From assembly GCF_016863655.1 (NCBI RefSeq), contig NZ_BOPH01000017.1, positions 62,001 through 126,000 of the forward strand: a stretch of 64,000 nucleotides of DNA, given 5' to 3'. Source of the stretch: Virgisporangium ochraceum (lineage in GTDB: Bacteria > Actinomycetota > Actinomycetes > Mycobacteriales > Micromonosporaceae). Of this stretch, positions 6,720 to 15,024 are shown piece by piece. The notes under the pieces are model-generated. The model made no database searches. It saw only the letters and a program-made list of their open reading frames with translations, and was not told where the DNA came from. Every line of letters starts with the position of its first letter. Positions within the stretch are counted from its first letter, which is position 1. A program made the position numbers and the translations under genes.

Positions 6720-7699
6720 CAGCTGGCTCCCGACTGGGCTGGTCGGCAGGCGGGGCAGAGGCGGTCGGGGTGGTCGGTGGGTGCGCAGCAGCCGAGGCAG
6801 GCGCGGAGCTCGGCCTGGCGGGGGCGGAACTGGACGACGTTGTCGGCGGCGGGCGGCTCGGCGGTGTTGAGCTCGCGGGTGGCGACGACGCGGCAGAGGG
6901 GGCAGGCGGGCTTGCCGTCGTCGCGGAGGCCGCCGGCGAGGCCGTGCTCGGCGCACTTCGACTTCCCGGGGATCTGGGTCTTGGGCGGCTGGGTCGCGCG
7001 CGGTGCAGTGACGGCCGTACGAAGATCAGCATCAGGGTGGTCGGTGCTCTTAGGTGGTCGGTCTTGGTCGGTACGCGGGTCCGGCGGACCACCCGACGCG
7101 GGTCCGCCGGACCCCCCATAGCCGATCTCGGTGGGTCCGCCGGACCCCCCGAGCTTCGCGACGATCGACCCGTCTGGGTGGTCCACCGGACCCCCCACAG
7201 CGGGGTTATCCACAGGGGGCGTGGGTGGTCCGCCGGACCCCCCACGCTTGCCGCGCGCGGCCTCCCGGACCGACCGGGCGGCAAGGAGATGTTGAGCCGG
7301 CGACAGCACCTCCACCCGGTCGAGGAGATCCCCGGGGATCGTCAGCCGGTACTCCTCGCCGGAGCCGGCACGGCGGCCACCGACGCGCTGCAGGAGGCCG
7401 AGGTCGAGCAGGGTGGTGCGGATCGTCCGGACGGTCTTGATCGAGCACTCGACGTCGACCGCGATCGTGGCGTCGCCGGGGCGCACGCTGCCGCCGTCGG
7501 TGTTGGCGTACGAGGCGAAGGCGAAGGCAACGGCCTTGAACAGCGACGGCGAGACAGCGCCCTTGGTGGGCTTGCCGTTCTTACCGATGTGGTCTGAGGC
7601 GCCGACGAGGCCGGTCGCGCGAGTGCGGCGGAGGATGCCCTCCCACTCGTAGCGGCCGGCTGGCCGGATCTCACGCTCGCCCATCAGGCGCGCCCCCAT
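6719..7699 (-). CDS. Phage replication initiator (winged helix), carrying iterons
   Basis: The 326-residue protein has an N-terminal winged-helix region (about 10-125) with SPSLFKAVAFAFASYANTDG and a DATIAVDVECSIKTVRTIRT recognition segment, as in phage replisome organisers. The middle is a low-complexity GGSGGPP-rich linker (about 150-215). The C-terminus has two zinc-finger-like pairs, CPLCR and CLGCC/CPACR. The linker is encoded by five palindromic repeats beside a DnaA box, so the gene contains its own probable origin, as in lambda O. The start at 7699 has no clear ribosome site; ATG 7684 is an alternative. Confidence 0.7.
   Translation of the reverse strand: MGARLMGEREIRPAGRYEWEGILRRTRATGLVGASDHIGKNGKPTKGAVSPSLFKAVAFAFASYANTDGGSVRPGDATIAVDVECSIKTVRTIRTTLLDLGLLQRVGGRRAGSGEEYRLTIPGDLLDRVEVLSPAQHLLAARSVREAARGKRGGSGGPPTPPVDNPAVGGPVDHPDGSIVAKLGGSGGPTEIGYGGSGGPASGGPPDPRTDQDRPPKSTDHPDADLRTAVTAPRATQPPKTQIPGKSKCAEHGLAGGLRDDGKPACPLCRVVATRELNTAEPPAADNVVQFRPRQAELRACLGCCAPTDHPDRLCPACRPAQSGAS
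7078..7239. repeat. Five palindromic iterons, probable phage replication origin
   Basis: Copies at 7078-7090, 7101-7113, 7134-7146, 7180-7192 and 7227-7239. Consensus GGTCCGCCGGACC has inverted 5-bp arms GGTCC/GGACC with one-base changes in two copies; four of the five are followed by CCCC. They lie in frame in the initiator gene and encode its GGSGGP repeats. A DnaA box sits between copies 4 and 5. Confidence 0.75.
7206..7214 (+). promoter_or_regulatory. Perfect DnaA box (TTATCCACA) inside iteron array
   Basis: TTATCCACA is the canonical 9-base DnaA binding sequence. It lies between the fourth and fifth iterons, which supports an origin that recruits host DnaA. Confidence 0.7.
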
Positions 7700-7780
7700 G
7701 ATCGATAGACGTTGATCGACTGGCCGGTACGCGCGTGGCCCGGAGCCATACCCCAGCCCCGGGCCACGCGTCGACCGGGA

Positions 7781-8605
7781 CTACCTCGGGACCGGCGTCC
7801 CCCGGAGCACCGTCGCGTCGCAGGCCTCGCCCAGCTCGCCCAGCGCATGGTCGAAGGCGCTGGTGATGACGTCCTGAGGCCGCGCCAACTTGAAGCCGAG
7901 CTTCAGCGCCCCACCCTCGATCCGGTGCCGGAACCGCGCCTCGAGCACGTGCGCCTGCTCGGCACCCTCGAAGACCGGCACAGCGACCTGGATGACTGTC
8001 GGGATCGCGAGCTCGCCCTTCTGGCCGGCCCGGGCGGTCGACGTCTCGACGAACCCGATCCGGCGCTGGCCGTCGGCGATCCGGTGGCCGGCCTGCCAGT
8101 CGACCTTGGTGGTGCCTTCGAGCGTCTGGGCGATCTCCAGCATCTCGGCGGCCGAGGGGGAGTGGATGTCGGCGCGGTTGTCGTCCAGGAACTCGGCGAA
8201 CTGCTCCTGGGGCATCAGCCGGCCGTCGGCGCCCAGCCAGGCCGTCAACGCCGACGAGTGCACCAGGGTGAGGACCAGGCGGTGCTCACCCCATCCGGCG
8301 ATGCCGGTTGCATGGGCGTCGAGCACCGCGGTGACGGTGCACCGGCCCCGGTCGGCGTACACCTCCGACACGCCCTTGGTGGAGTGCTTCGCCCAGTAGG
8401 CGACGAACGAGCCAACGTCGCGGACGTGGACGGTGCCGGTCTTGCGGGCTGGCACGTCGCGGTACTGGTCGGTGGTGAGGTCGACGACCTGGACCTTGTC
8501 GCCGAGGCGGAAGGCGTACAGCTCGCCGCGGGTCAGCTCCTGCCCGATGGCGCCGTCGCGGACGACGTCGGTGAGCTGGTCGATGAAGGATGCGTCGAGG
8601 GTCAT
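7781..8605 (-). CDS. DUF2303 family phage protein
   Basis: The 274-residue protein matches the DUF2303 pattern: an N-terminal part with VVDLTTDQYRDVPARKTGTV, a central TAVLDAHATGIAGWGEHR, and a C-terminal receptor-like segment QVAVPVFEGAEQAHVLEARF. DUF2303 genes are common in actinophage and proteobacterial phage early regions; their molecular role is not established. It overlaps the small downstream partner gene by 4 bases. ATG 8605 is the only good start. Confidence 0.8.
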   Translation of the reverse strand: MTLDASFIDQLTDVVRDGAIGQELTRGELYAFRLGDKVQVVDLTTDQYRDVPARKTGTVHVRDVGSFVAYWAKHSTKGVSEVYADRGRCTVTAVLDAHATGIAGWGEHRLVLTLVHSSALTAWLGADGRLMPQEQFAEFLDDNRADIHSPSAAEMLEIAQTLEGTTKVDWQAGHRIADGQRRIGFVETSTARAGQKGELAIPTVIQVAVPVFEGAEQAHVLEARFRHRIEGGALKLGFKLARPQDVITSAFDHALGELGEACDATVLRGTPVPR

Positions 8606-8949
8606 GCGGTGGCCTTTCCGGGCACGATGGCGAGCGGGAGCTGGGGCTGGGTGGGGTCGTCGCGGCGGAGGTTGCCGGACGCGTCGGCGAAGAACACCGA
8701 CGTCGGAGAGGCGTCGTCGCCCTCAGGGACCTTGGCGGTGCTCGACGCAGTCACGACGAGGGTGTTCTGGTCGGCCTTCTTCAGCGGCTCGACGCGAACC
8801 TTGATCGTGATCTCGCCTTTCTTGCCGGTGTCGCGGACGGCCGCGGTCAGCTCGGCGAGCTGGGCGGACAGGCGGGCGTGGATCTTCCCGCCGCCGATCT
8901 CGGTCAGGACAGCCGAGAACGGCCGCACCTGCTGGTCCTGCTGGGTCAT
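8602..8949 (-). CDS. Phage hypothetical protein paired with DUF2303 gene
   Basis: The 115-residue protein starts at ATG 8949 with GAGGAG 7 bases upstream. It has an N-terminal PFSAVLTEIGGGKIHARLSA, a beta-rich middle (EITIKVRVEPLKKADQNTL) and a C-terminal SVFFADASGNLRRDDP that looks like a beta-hairpin. Its stop overlaps the DUF2303 start, so the two are likely made together. No domain name known to me. Confidence 0.7.
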   Translation of the reverse strand: MTQQDQQVRPFSAVLTEIGGGKIHARLSAQLAELTAAVRDTGKKGEITIKVRVEPLKKADQNTLVVTASSTAKVPEGDDASPTSVFFADASGNLRRDDPTQPQLPLAIVPGKATA

Positions 8950-9341
8950 GGGTCTCCTCGTTCGGGTGTGGGTTCGTGGTGCACGCAGGCGGGCCAGGAG
9001 GCCCGGATGTCGGTGCCGGGGCCGTGGGTGAGGCGCGGCCACCCCCGCGCCGGCCGCACCTCCGGGTCGGGCCAGAGGCACTTCGGGTAGGTGCGTGCCC
9101 CGCCGGAGACGAGGCGTCGGAATCGGCAGCCGCCGCACCGCAGCCCAGGTGCGGCCGGGTATGCGTACGGGCCGGCGTCCGGGTGCAGCCGCAGGACCAG
9201 GCCGAGGGCGGCGTACAGCGGGTGGAAGCCGCCGGCGGCGGCCTCAGCGTGGCGCTGGCGGCGACGCTCACCGGTGGTCAGCGGCTCCAACGGGGCGGGC
9301 GGCTGCACGTAGAACGGGGCGAGGTCGAACAGGTCCATCAC
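8946..9341 (-). CDS. Phage protein with zinc-binding CxxC near C-terminus
   Basis: The 131-residue protein has RCGGCRFRRLVSGGARTYPK followed later by CLWPDPEV and a distal PACVHH, a Cys/His set suited to a single zinc site. The first of two adjacent ATGs is at 9341; the second, 9338, overlaps the upstream stop equally well. The stop overlaps the next ATG (8949). Function unknown. Confidence 0.65.
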   Translation of the reverse strand: MMDLFDLAPFYVQPPAPLEPLTTGERRRQRHAEAAAGGFHPLYAALGLVLRLHPDAGPYAYPAAPGLRCGGCRFRRLVSGGARTYPKCLWPDPEVRPARGWPRLTHGPGTDIRASWPACVHHEPTPERGDP

Positions 9342-9523
9342 GTCTCCCGCTCGCCGAGCCGCCGCGCCTCGTCGGCGAGCTGCTCGCCGCTCACCGGCGG
9401 CACCTCGTGCGAGACGTGCTTGCGGATGAGGCCGCAGGTGCAGAACCCGGGCACGTTCGGGTCGCGGACGTACAGGTGGGTCTTCGCCCTGGTCCGGGCC
9501 TTGCCGGGCGGAACAGGGCTCAT
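9338..9523 (-). CDS. Small phage protein with CTCG motif, 61 aa
   Basis: From ATG 9523 the protein is basic at its N-terminus (KARTRAKTHLYVRDP) with FCTCGLIRKHVSH, a possible zinc-binding Cys/His cluster. It overlaps both neighbours by 4 bases. Function unknown. Confidence 0.6.
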   Translation of the reverse strand: MSPVPPGKARTRAKTHLYVRDPNVPGFCTCGLIRKHVSHEVPPVSGEQLADEARRLGERET

Positions 9524-9741
9524 GCCGCGTCCTCCCGGTCCAGGTCTCGCCACCACGCGATCTCCCGCAGCGGCTTGTCGACCGGAGCCATCGCCGCCAG
9601 CACGCAGCACAACTGCTCCAGCTCCAGGCGGTCGAGGCGGCGGATCCTGCGGTGAGCGGCGGCGACGTCGTCCCGGATGTCCTGGGCCAGGCCGACCGCC
9701 TGGTAAGCCAGGCGGTCCTCCAGAGCGCGGAACGTGCTCAC
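9520..9741 (-). CDS. Small helical phage protein, 73 aa
   Basis: GTG 9741 overlaps the helicase stop (GTGA). The product is predicted helical and charged (FRALEDRLAYQAVGLAQDIR, RIRRLDRLELEQLCCVLAAM). No recognised domain. Position suggests an accessory to the helicase, but nothing in the sequence shows this. Confidence 0.6.
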   Translation of the reverse strand: MSTFRALEDRLAYQAVGLAQDIRDDVAAAHRRIRRLDRLELEQLCCVLAAMAPVDKPLREIAWWRDLDREDAA

Positions 9742-11432
9742 CGCGCACCTGCGCCGGTCAGCTCGAGCCAGCGGCGCAGGGCGGCCGGGTCGCACGGGCA
9801 CTTCCCCGACCCGCCACACCGCGGGCACGGCGCCGGCGAGGCCGTGGCGTCCCAGTCGGCCTGCTCCTCCGGCATCCCGGTCAGCTCCGCCGACAGCGCC
9901 TCACGGCCGGCCTCGCGGAGAGCGACAGCCTCAGGGGTGCCGAGGCTGGACGCGTCGAGCAGCTCGTCGACGGACGGCTGGGCCGGGTTGAACGGCGTCC
10001 AGTGGTCCACCCACTTCAGGCCCTCACGGCCCAACACCCGCTGTGCGCGGGTGACCGAGACGTACGCCAACATGGCGTCCTCGCGCGGGATCTGCGGGTG
10101 CGGGTTGTCCTCCGTGGCCACCGGCTCGCGGAAGTCGTCGGCGATCTGCACCCGGTCCCACTCGCGGCCCTTGGCCTTGTGCGCCGTCGAGACGACCACA
10201 GACGCACGGTCCTCGGGCACCAGGTCCCGCAGCACCTGCACGATCTGCCGGGCGCCGTACGTGTCGATCAGCTTGACGGCGACCTTCAGGTCAGAGCCGG
10301 CCGAGTCCTGCTCGACGTAGTCCTGGACCTCCGACCAGCGCTGGAACATGCACAGCTCGGCGTGCTGGGTGGCGCCCATCGTGCGGAGCTCGTCGGCGGC
10401 CTCGGCCAGCGCGATGATGTCCCTGCCGCCGCCGACGAGGGCGACCGGTGCGCCGGCCATCCGGTACGACATGACCTGCCGCACGGCCTCGGCGTTGGAG
10501 CGGCACAGCACCGCGTCGGGGGCGACCTGGTCGCACACCTCGGAGGCGAGGCGCTCGAACCCGCGGAGCCGGAGCGGCGCGCGGAGGATCGACAGCCACT
10601 TGTTGGCCTCGTCGGCGATCGCCGGGCCGAACCGGAACGACTGGCTCAGCATCAGCCGGGTTCCCGGCGCCTTCGACATCGCGTCGACAGCGCCGCGCCA
10701 GCCGTAGATGGCCTGCGACCGGTCCCCGACCCAGATCCGCTGCGCCATCTGCCCGGTGACCAGCCCGGCAACGCACGGGTTGGAGTCCTGGGCCTCATCG
10801 AGCAGCACGTAGTCGGCGCCGAGCTGCGGCTCCGACAGGGCCCAGATCTTCAGGTACATGTCGTGCGTGAAGCGGAGCCGGCCCGAGAACGGGACGATCT
10901 CGGTGTCCCACGCGCGCTGGGCGATCGGCACCAGGTACCGCGCCAGCTCGGCTCGCTGCGGCTCGGTGTCGATGCCGTTGACAAGCGGCACGTGCCGCCG
11001 CTCGATCTGCTGCTCGGCGCTGTAGCAGAACCGCTGCAGCGTCTCTCCGACCAGCCTGGCGAGGTGCTGCGGCGCGATGGACGGCCGGTCCTTCTCCAGC
11101 TGCACCGGCTCGCGGATGCCCATGATCTGCGCGGCATGCTGGGCCGGGATCCTCGGCCCCTTGATCCGCGAGATGTACTGCCGACCCACCGGGCCGAACG
11201 CGAGACCGTGGGCGGTCTTGCACAGCACCGACGTGGGGAAGGAGCGCTGGGCGTCGTCGGCGATCGCCTTGTTGTAGGCGATGTACACGCCGCGCTGCCG
11301 GCCCAACCTGCCGGCAACGAGCTTCAGCGTCGAGGTCTTGCCGGTGCCGGCGCCGGCCTCGACGACCAGGTCGTCGCCGGCCGCCGCGGCGTCGACGATG
11401 GCGGCCTGCTCCGGGGTCGGGGTGTGGCTCAC
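9738..11432 (-). CDS. UvrD/Rep-type superfamily 1 DNA helicase
   Basis: The 564-residue ATPase shows the SF1A motifs in order: Walker A AGAGTGKTS (26-34), motif II YVLLDEAQDSN, motif III GDRSQAIYGWRGA, motif IV LSQSFRFG, motif V STAHKAKGREWD and motif VI YVSVTRAQ. It therefore unwinds DNA 3' to 5'. The tail ends in a zinc-knuckle-like CPRCGGSGKCPC. It lies between the annealing-protein cluster and the replication initiator and probably serves phage replication or recombination. ATG 11432 overlaps the preceding stop. Confidence 0.92.
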   Translation of the reverse strand: MSHTPTPEQAAIVDAAAAGDDLVVEAGAGTGKTSTLKLVAGRLGRQRGVYIAYNKAIADDAQRSFPTSVLCKTAHGLAFGPVGRQYISRIKGPRIPAQHAAQIMGIREPVQLEKDRPSIAPQHLARLVGETLQRFCYSAEQQIERRHVPLVNGIDTEPQRAELARYLVPIAQRAWDTEIVPFSGRLRFTHDMYLKIWALSEPQLGADYVLLDEAQDSNPCVAGLVTGQMAQRIWVGDRSQAIYGWRGAVDAMSKAPGTRLMLSQSFRFGPAIADEANKWLSILRAPLRLRGFERLASEVCDQVAPDAVLCRSNAEAVRQVMSYRMAGAPVALVGGGRDIIALAEAADELRTMGATQHAELCMFQRWSEVQDYVEQDSAGSDLKVAVKLIDTYGARQIVQVLRDLVPEDRASVVVSTAHKAKGREWDRVQIADDFREPVATEDNPHPQIPREDAMLAYVSVTRAQRVLGREGLKWVDHWTPFNPAQPSVDELLDASSLGTPEAVALREAGREALSAELTGMPEEQADWDATASPAPCPRCGGSGKCPCDPAALRRWLELTGAGAR

Positions 11433-11893
11433 GCGCCACCGCCCGAGTTGTCGAGGAAGGTACGGGCGAGCCGGGCCGCGGACTCCTTCGCCGACGTGGT
11501 GGCCCGGACCGAGATGCCCTTGGGCCGGCCGCCGGGGACGATCCGCAGGCCGGGCACGTCGCGCGGCTCCTGCAGCACGCTCTTGCGGAGCAGCTCGTCG
11601 AACGCCGGCCGGACACGGCGGATCGTCTCGATCTCGGTCGGGTAGGCCTCGGCGACGTGGGCGAGGTAGACGGCCTCGTCGTCGACGACGACCGCGTCCT
11701 GGGTGAGGGACAGGGGGATGGTGCCGACGCCGGGGACGCGCCAGGTCGAGGCGGCGCCGGTGGCGGCGTACTCGGCCTTGGCCTGCTCGTCGAGCTGGGT
11801 GCGGGCGGCGGTGGCGCGGGCTTTGGCCTCCTCGGCCACCGCGGCCCAGAACAGGGCGCGGTGGGCGAGGTCGGCGCGGGTCGGGGCGGTCAT
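11429..11893 (-). CDS. Phage hypothetical protein, 154 aa
   Basis: Has an N-terminal helical segment (residues 1-45, rich in Ala/Arg/Glu), then a beta segment with STWRVPGVGTIPLSLTQDAV, and a basic C-terminus. It starts at ATG 11893, overlapping the annealing-protein stop, and ends overlapping the helicase start. Its fixed place between a probable annealing protein and a helicase suggests a recombination or replication accessory role. No domain recognised. Confidence 0.6.
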   Translation of the reverse strand: MTAPTRADLAHRALFWAAVAEEAKARATAARTQLDEQAKAEYAATGAASTWRVPGVGTIPLSLTQDAVVVDDEAVYLAHVAEAYPTEIETIRRVRPAFDELLRKSVLQEPRDVPGLRIVPGGRPKGISVRATTSAKESAARLARTFLDNSGGGA

Positions 11894-12726
11894 GCGTTCG
11901 CTCCGACCGGCTCGGCGCCGACGGGCTCGGCGGCGGCCTGCTCGAGCGCGTCCATGACCTGCTTGGCCTCGGCCTTGGTCAGGTCGTTGGTCGAGGTGAT
12001 CTCACGGGCGACGACGGCCGTGCAGAATTTCAGCTTCTCGTCGCGGTCGGTGATGCGAGCCTGGCCCATCAGCAGGTGCAGCCGCGTCGACTGCGGCCTC
12101 GTGATCATGTTCGGGTCGGCGATGGCGTCGAACCGCGCGGCCAGCGCTGTGCGCAACTCGGCCGCCTCGTCGCTGGTCAGGCTGCCCGCGTCGACCAGCG
12201 AGCTGACGTAGCGGCCGATCTTCTCCAGCCCCTCCGCGTCGGTTGCCTCCGCGATCGCCTTCCGGGCCCGGCCCATCCGCTGCTCGCTGACGGCCTGCTC
12301 GGACTGCTGGCCCTGGCCGTGCGGCTCCTCACGCTCGGCGCGGCGATTGCGGACCTCCTCGGCCGACGCCACACCGCGCCGGGTGTCGGCCGCGAGCGTC
12401 GCAACGATCGCCCGACCCCACGCGGACGTCTCGGCGTTCTGCAGCTCGCTGCCCCGCGTGTACGGGGTCTTCCCCGGGTAGGCCTCCTGCGCGATGCCGA
12501 TGCCGGGGCGCGGGTCATCCGGGGTCCGGTAGGCAACGGCGGCGTAGACCACGAAGGTGTCGCCGCCGATCGTTTCGATGCGGTACGGCTGGTCCGGGTT
12601 GAGCGGCTGGAGCGAGCCGTCGGGGTGCTTGGCGCGGAACTCGGCGATGCGGCTGGCGACGTCGACATAGTCGCCGAGCTGGAAGTTGTTGCCCTGCTGG
12701 CCGTTCTGGCCGCGGCGGTTGTTCAT
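11890..12726 (-). CDS. Probable ERF/Rad52-like single-strand annealing protein
   Basis: The 278-residue protein from ATG 12726 carries the hallmark of phage ERF-superfamily annealing proteins: a beta-rich core (YRIETIGGDTFVVYAAVAYR) and NAETSAWGRAIVATLA followed by VASAEEVRNR. The C-terminal part has a second conserved block, TRLHLLMGQARITDRDEKL and LTKAEAKQVMDALEQ. Such proteins anneal complementary single strands in phage recombination. A pair of short direct repeats encodes the terminal EPVGAEPVGA. Assignment rests on motif resemblance, not a search. Confidence 0.7.
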   Translation of the reverse strand: MNNRRGQNGQQGNNFQLGDYVDVASRIAEFRAKHPDGSLQPLNPDQPYRIETIGGDTFVVYAAVAYRTPDDPRPGIGIAQEAYPGKTPYTRGSELQNAETSAWGRAIVATLAADTRRGVASAEEVRNRRAEREEPHGQGQQSEQAVSEQRMGRARKAIAEATDAEGLEKIGRYVSSLVDAGSLTSDEAAELRTALAARFDAIADPNMITRPQSTRLHLLMGQARITDRDEKLKFCTAVVAREITSTNDLTKAEAKQVMDALEQAAAEPVGAEPVGANA

Positions 12727-12755
12727 GGTGTGTGCCTTCCGTTGGCGGCGGTGCG

Positions 12756-12789
12756 GCCGGCAGGCCCGGGTAGTCCGGGGGCTGCCGGC
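12756..12789 (-). terminator. G+C-rich stem-loop before annealing-protein gene
   Basis: GCCGGCAG pairs with CTGCCGGC, with an inner CCCGG/CCGGG pair and a short GTAGT loop. It lies in the only sizeable gap of this part of the operon (12727-12812) and could attenuate or process the transcript. Confidence 0.4.
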
Positions 12790-12812
12790 CTGGCGCCGGA
12801 TGAGGAGTGAGG

Positions 12813-13268
12813 TCAGGAGCCTTTGTGGCGGAACGCGTTGGAGCGCAGCTGCGTGCGCGGCCAGCCGCTGGCGGCGAGCTGCTCGAGCACGTCGTCGCGT
12901 TCGGGTGCGGCGTGCCGGCCCCGGTGCTCGGCTACCGGCGGAGGAGGTAGCTGGAGCGGCCGGGTCTCGTCGGCGCCGTGCGCGGCGACCGCGGCCCGGT
13001 CGACGACGTCGCGGTCGGCACGGCCGGACACCGGCAGGGCGAACGGCCGCGGGGTCTCCGGTTGGCCGGCGGCCAGGTCGGCGGCGAGGCGGGCCAGCTC
13101 CGCGGCGAACCGCGAGTCGGTGCGGTGCGGGATGTCGGGGTCGGCGAGCCGGGTGACCTCGGCGTTGTGGCGGCGCCACCAGTCGGTCAGGCGGGCGCCG
13201 GAGGCGACGATGCCGGCGACGGCGACGATGACCGTGGAGGCGGTGAGGAAGATGGCCACGATGATCAC
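12813..13268 (-). CDS. Single-span membrane protein, 151 aa
   Basis: GTG 13268 overlaps the preceding stop (GTGA). The N-terminus is a membrane helix (VAIFLTASTVIVAVAGIVAS, about residues 4-23). A polar cytoplasmic-type region follows with WWRRHNAEVTRLADPD and a C-terminal LEQLAASGWPRTQLRSNAF. Function unknown. Confidence 0.6.
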   Translation of the reverse strand: MIIVAIFLTASTVIVAVAGIVASGARLTDWWRRHNAEVTRLADPDIPHRTDSRFAAELARLAADLAAGQPETPRPFALPVSGRADRDVVDRAAVAAHGADETRPLQLPPPPVAEHRGRHAAPERDDVLEQLAASGWPRTQLRSNAFRHKGS

Positions 13269-13606
13269 GACTGCTCCTCGGATGCCGGGATGAGGTAGAG
13301 GTCGGCGAGGCGTGCGATGTCGACGGCGGCGAGGTCCGGGTTGGCGGCGACGAGGGCGTCGAACGCGCTGGGGACGGCCGCGCGGCCGAGTGCTCGGCCG
13401 GTCGGGCGGGAGGGTGCGGCGTCGACGCGCTGGCCTGGGGTCGGCCGCTGGCGGCGGAGGTACCAGCGGGTGGCGCGGATGGCCTTCCACGCCTGGTGGG
13501 CGCAGACGGCGAGGCAGACGGCCAGGAAGACGGCGCCGAGGGTGTAGACGTAGGCCTCGTCGGGGATGCCCGGCTGCATGCCGCCGGTCGGCTCGGCGAC
13601 GATCAC
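13265..13606 (-). CDS. Single-span membrane protein, 113 aa
   Basis: GTG 13606, overlapping the upstream stop, gives a protein with one strong membrane helix (YTLGAVFLAVCLAVCAHQAW, about 20-40) and a basic stretch after it (RATRWYLRRQRP), predicting an outside N-terminus. The C-terminal helix FDALVAANPDLAAVDIARLA is soluble. Function unknown. Confidence 0.6.
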   Translation of the reverse strand: MIVAEPTGGMQPGIPDEAYVYTLGAVFLAVCLAVCAHQAWKAIRATRWYLRRQRPTPGQRVDAAPSRPTGRALGRAAVPSAFDALVAANPDLAAVDIARLADLYLIPASEEQS

Positions 13607-13914
13607 CGTGGGATCCCGTGGGTGGGCTTCGACGGCGGCTCCGGGTTCGGCAGCGGCGCCAGCATGTCCAGCTCTTCGGCCGTCGCGAGACGACGGGCCT
13701 GAGCAGCCTCCTCGCCGGCGGCCTGCTCCCACGCCTCGCAGTCCGGGACCGGCATCGGCCCGACGTTCGGGATCGCGGTCGCAGCGGCCAGCGCGAGCGT
13801 GGCGTGCGCCTGCGCCTTCGCCACGTAGTAGTGCTGCAGGTCGTCGTCGGCGGGCAGTTCCGCGGCCTGGTCGAGCAGCAGCTCGGCGTACCGGTAGTGC
13901 TCCGGCCCCGTCAT
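13603..13914 (-). CDS. Small helical phage protein, 103 aa
   Basis: Predicted all-helical N-terminal 70 residues (YRYAELLLDQAAELPADDDL, HYYVAKAQAHATLALAAAT) resembling tetratricopeptide-like helical pairs, and a proline-rich tail. ATG 13914 overlaps the preceding stop. No specific family recognised. Confidence 0.6.
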   Translation of the reverse strand: MTGPEHYRYAELLLDQAAELPADDDLQHYYVAKAQAHATLALAAATAIPNVGPMPVPDCEAWEQAAGEEAAQARRLATAEELDMLAPLPNPEPPSKPTHGIPR

Positions 13915-14540
13915 GCCGCACCGCCGGCGAGGACGGCCCGGTCGTGCTCGTCCTCCGTCGGCAGATCGGCCTCAGCAGCGGCCTTCTGCTCGCGGTACGC
14001 CCGCTGCTCCGCGAGCGTCTTGTGCCGGTAGTGGTGGGCGTAGACCTCGAACAGACCGTTCTCGAGCTCGCAGTCGAGGGACGTGGTGAAGGCGTACTCG
14101 CTCTCGCGCTCGTCGACCTCGCTCCCGAGCAGCGTCGCCAGCTGGCGCACCGCCTCAGGCGAGGACAGCCCGCCGAACTTCACCTCCAACCGGGGTCCCA
14201 CCGGCGCACCGCTCTGGATCAGCGCGATCAGCCGCTGCAGCCGGGCGATCGTGGTCTCGCGCGCCTGCTGGTCGCGGATCGCGACCTGGTGCTGCTCGTA
14301 GGCGTCGGGGTCGGCCAGCTGGATGTCGCCGTGGTCGAGCCAGGTCACCGTCTTGCCACCGGCGAATACGACGAGCACCTGGTTGCGGCCGACGACGGGC
14401 TCGACGTGGCGCACCTCGGCGTACTCGCGCACGGCGTCGAGGGCCTTGTCGTCGTCGACCTCGACGCCGAGGAGGTACTCGTGGACGATGTCGCCGGGCT
14501 GCAGGTCCTGGGCGGCGACGGGGCCGATGCGGGCCTTCAC
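13911..14540 (-). CDS. Phage hypothetical protein, 209 aa
   Basis: The GTG at 14540 overlaps the stop of the small upstream gene. N-terminal 75 residues are beta-rich and include LQPGDIVHEYLL and QVLVVFAGGKTVTWLD, which looks like a small SH3-like barrel. A helical middle (residues 85-120) and an acidic/basic C-terminus with QRAYREQKAAAEADLP follow. No function known. Confidence 0.6.
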   Translation of the reverse strand: MKARIGPVAAQDLQPGDIVHEYLLGVEVDDDKALDAVREYAEVRHVEPVVGRNQVLVVFAGGKTVTWLDHGDIQLADPDAYEQHQVAIRDQQARETTIARLQRLIALIQSGAPVGPRLEVKFGGLSSPEAVRQLATLLGSEVDERESEYAFTTSLDCELENGLFEVYAHHYRHKTLAEQRAYREQKAAAEADLPTEDEHDRAVLAGGAA

Positions 14541-14692
14541 CGGGCACCGCCGATCGGGCCGAACGCCTCGTCGAGGAGGGCGTCCAGGTCGGCCGTGGCG
14601 CACGGGTCGTGGTCGACCTCGAGGTCGTCGACGGGGGTCGGGTCGAGGCCGTCGGCTCCGGCCGGGATGGGCAGTACGATCAGGTTCGTCAC
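14537..14692 (-). CDS. 51-residue acidic phage protein
   Basis: GTG 14692 has a good AAGGAG ribosome site 9 bases upstream. The product is short and acidic, with a hydrophobic start (VTNLIVLPIPAG) and ADLDALLDEAFGPIGG at the end. The stop overlaps the next GTG. Function unknown. Confidence 0.6.
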   Translation of the reverse strand: MTNLIVLPIPAGADGLDPTPVDDLEVDHDPCATADLDALLDEAFGPIGGAR

Positions 14693-14762
14693 CGTGATCT
14701 CCTTCGGTTTGCGGTGCGATGGACGGCCGTCGGCGGGTGCACGCTGGCGGCCGTTTGGTCTG

Positions 14763-15023
14763 TTAGGTGGCGGCGCGGGCCTTCGCCGAGGCCAGGGCCA
14801 TGCGCCGGTAGTGCGCCTTCTTCAGCCGCTCGACGGCCTCGTCCAGCTCGTCCGGCGCGAGCTGGCGCCCGGCCTCCTCGATCGCCTGCTGCTCGAGCTT
14901 TCGGCGGCGGCCGTCCCGCATCGCCTGGGTCGCCTGCCGCCGGCCGTCCGCGCCATGGACGCGGGACCAGCGGGTCAGGGAGCCGACGGCGGCGGCGAGG
15001 CTGCGCTGCGCGGGTGATGCCAT
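14763..15023 (-). CDS. Basic helical phage protein, 86 aa
   Basis: Predicted helical and strongly basic (SLTRWSRVHGADGRRQATQA, then LKKAHYRRMALASAKARA). It starts at ATG 15023, one base beyond the Cro-like gene stop. Could bind nucleic acid; no family recognised. Confidence 0.6.
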   Translation of the reverse strand: MASPAQRSLAAAVGSLTRWSRVHGADGRRQATQAMRDGRRRKLEQQAIEEAGRQLAPDELDEAVERLKKAHYRRMALASAKARAAT

Positions 15024-15024
15024 G

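Noticed and set aside
8976..11645. Long plus-strand reading frame opposite the phage helicase
   Set aside because: It is the high-G+C antisense shadow of the UvrD-type gene; composition is Arg/Pro/Leu-rich with no domain and it crosses several gene borders.
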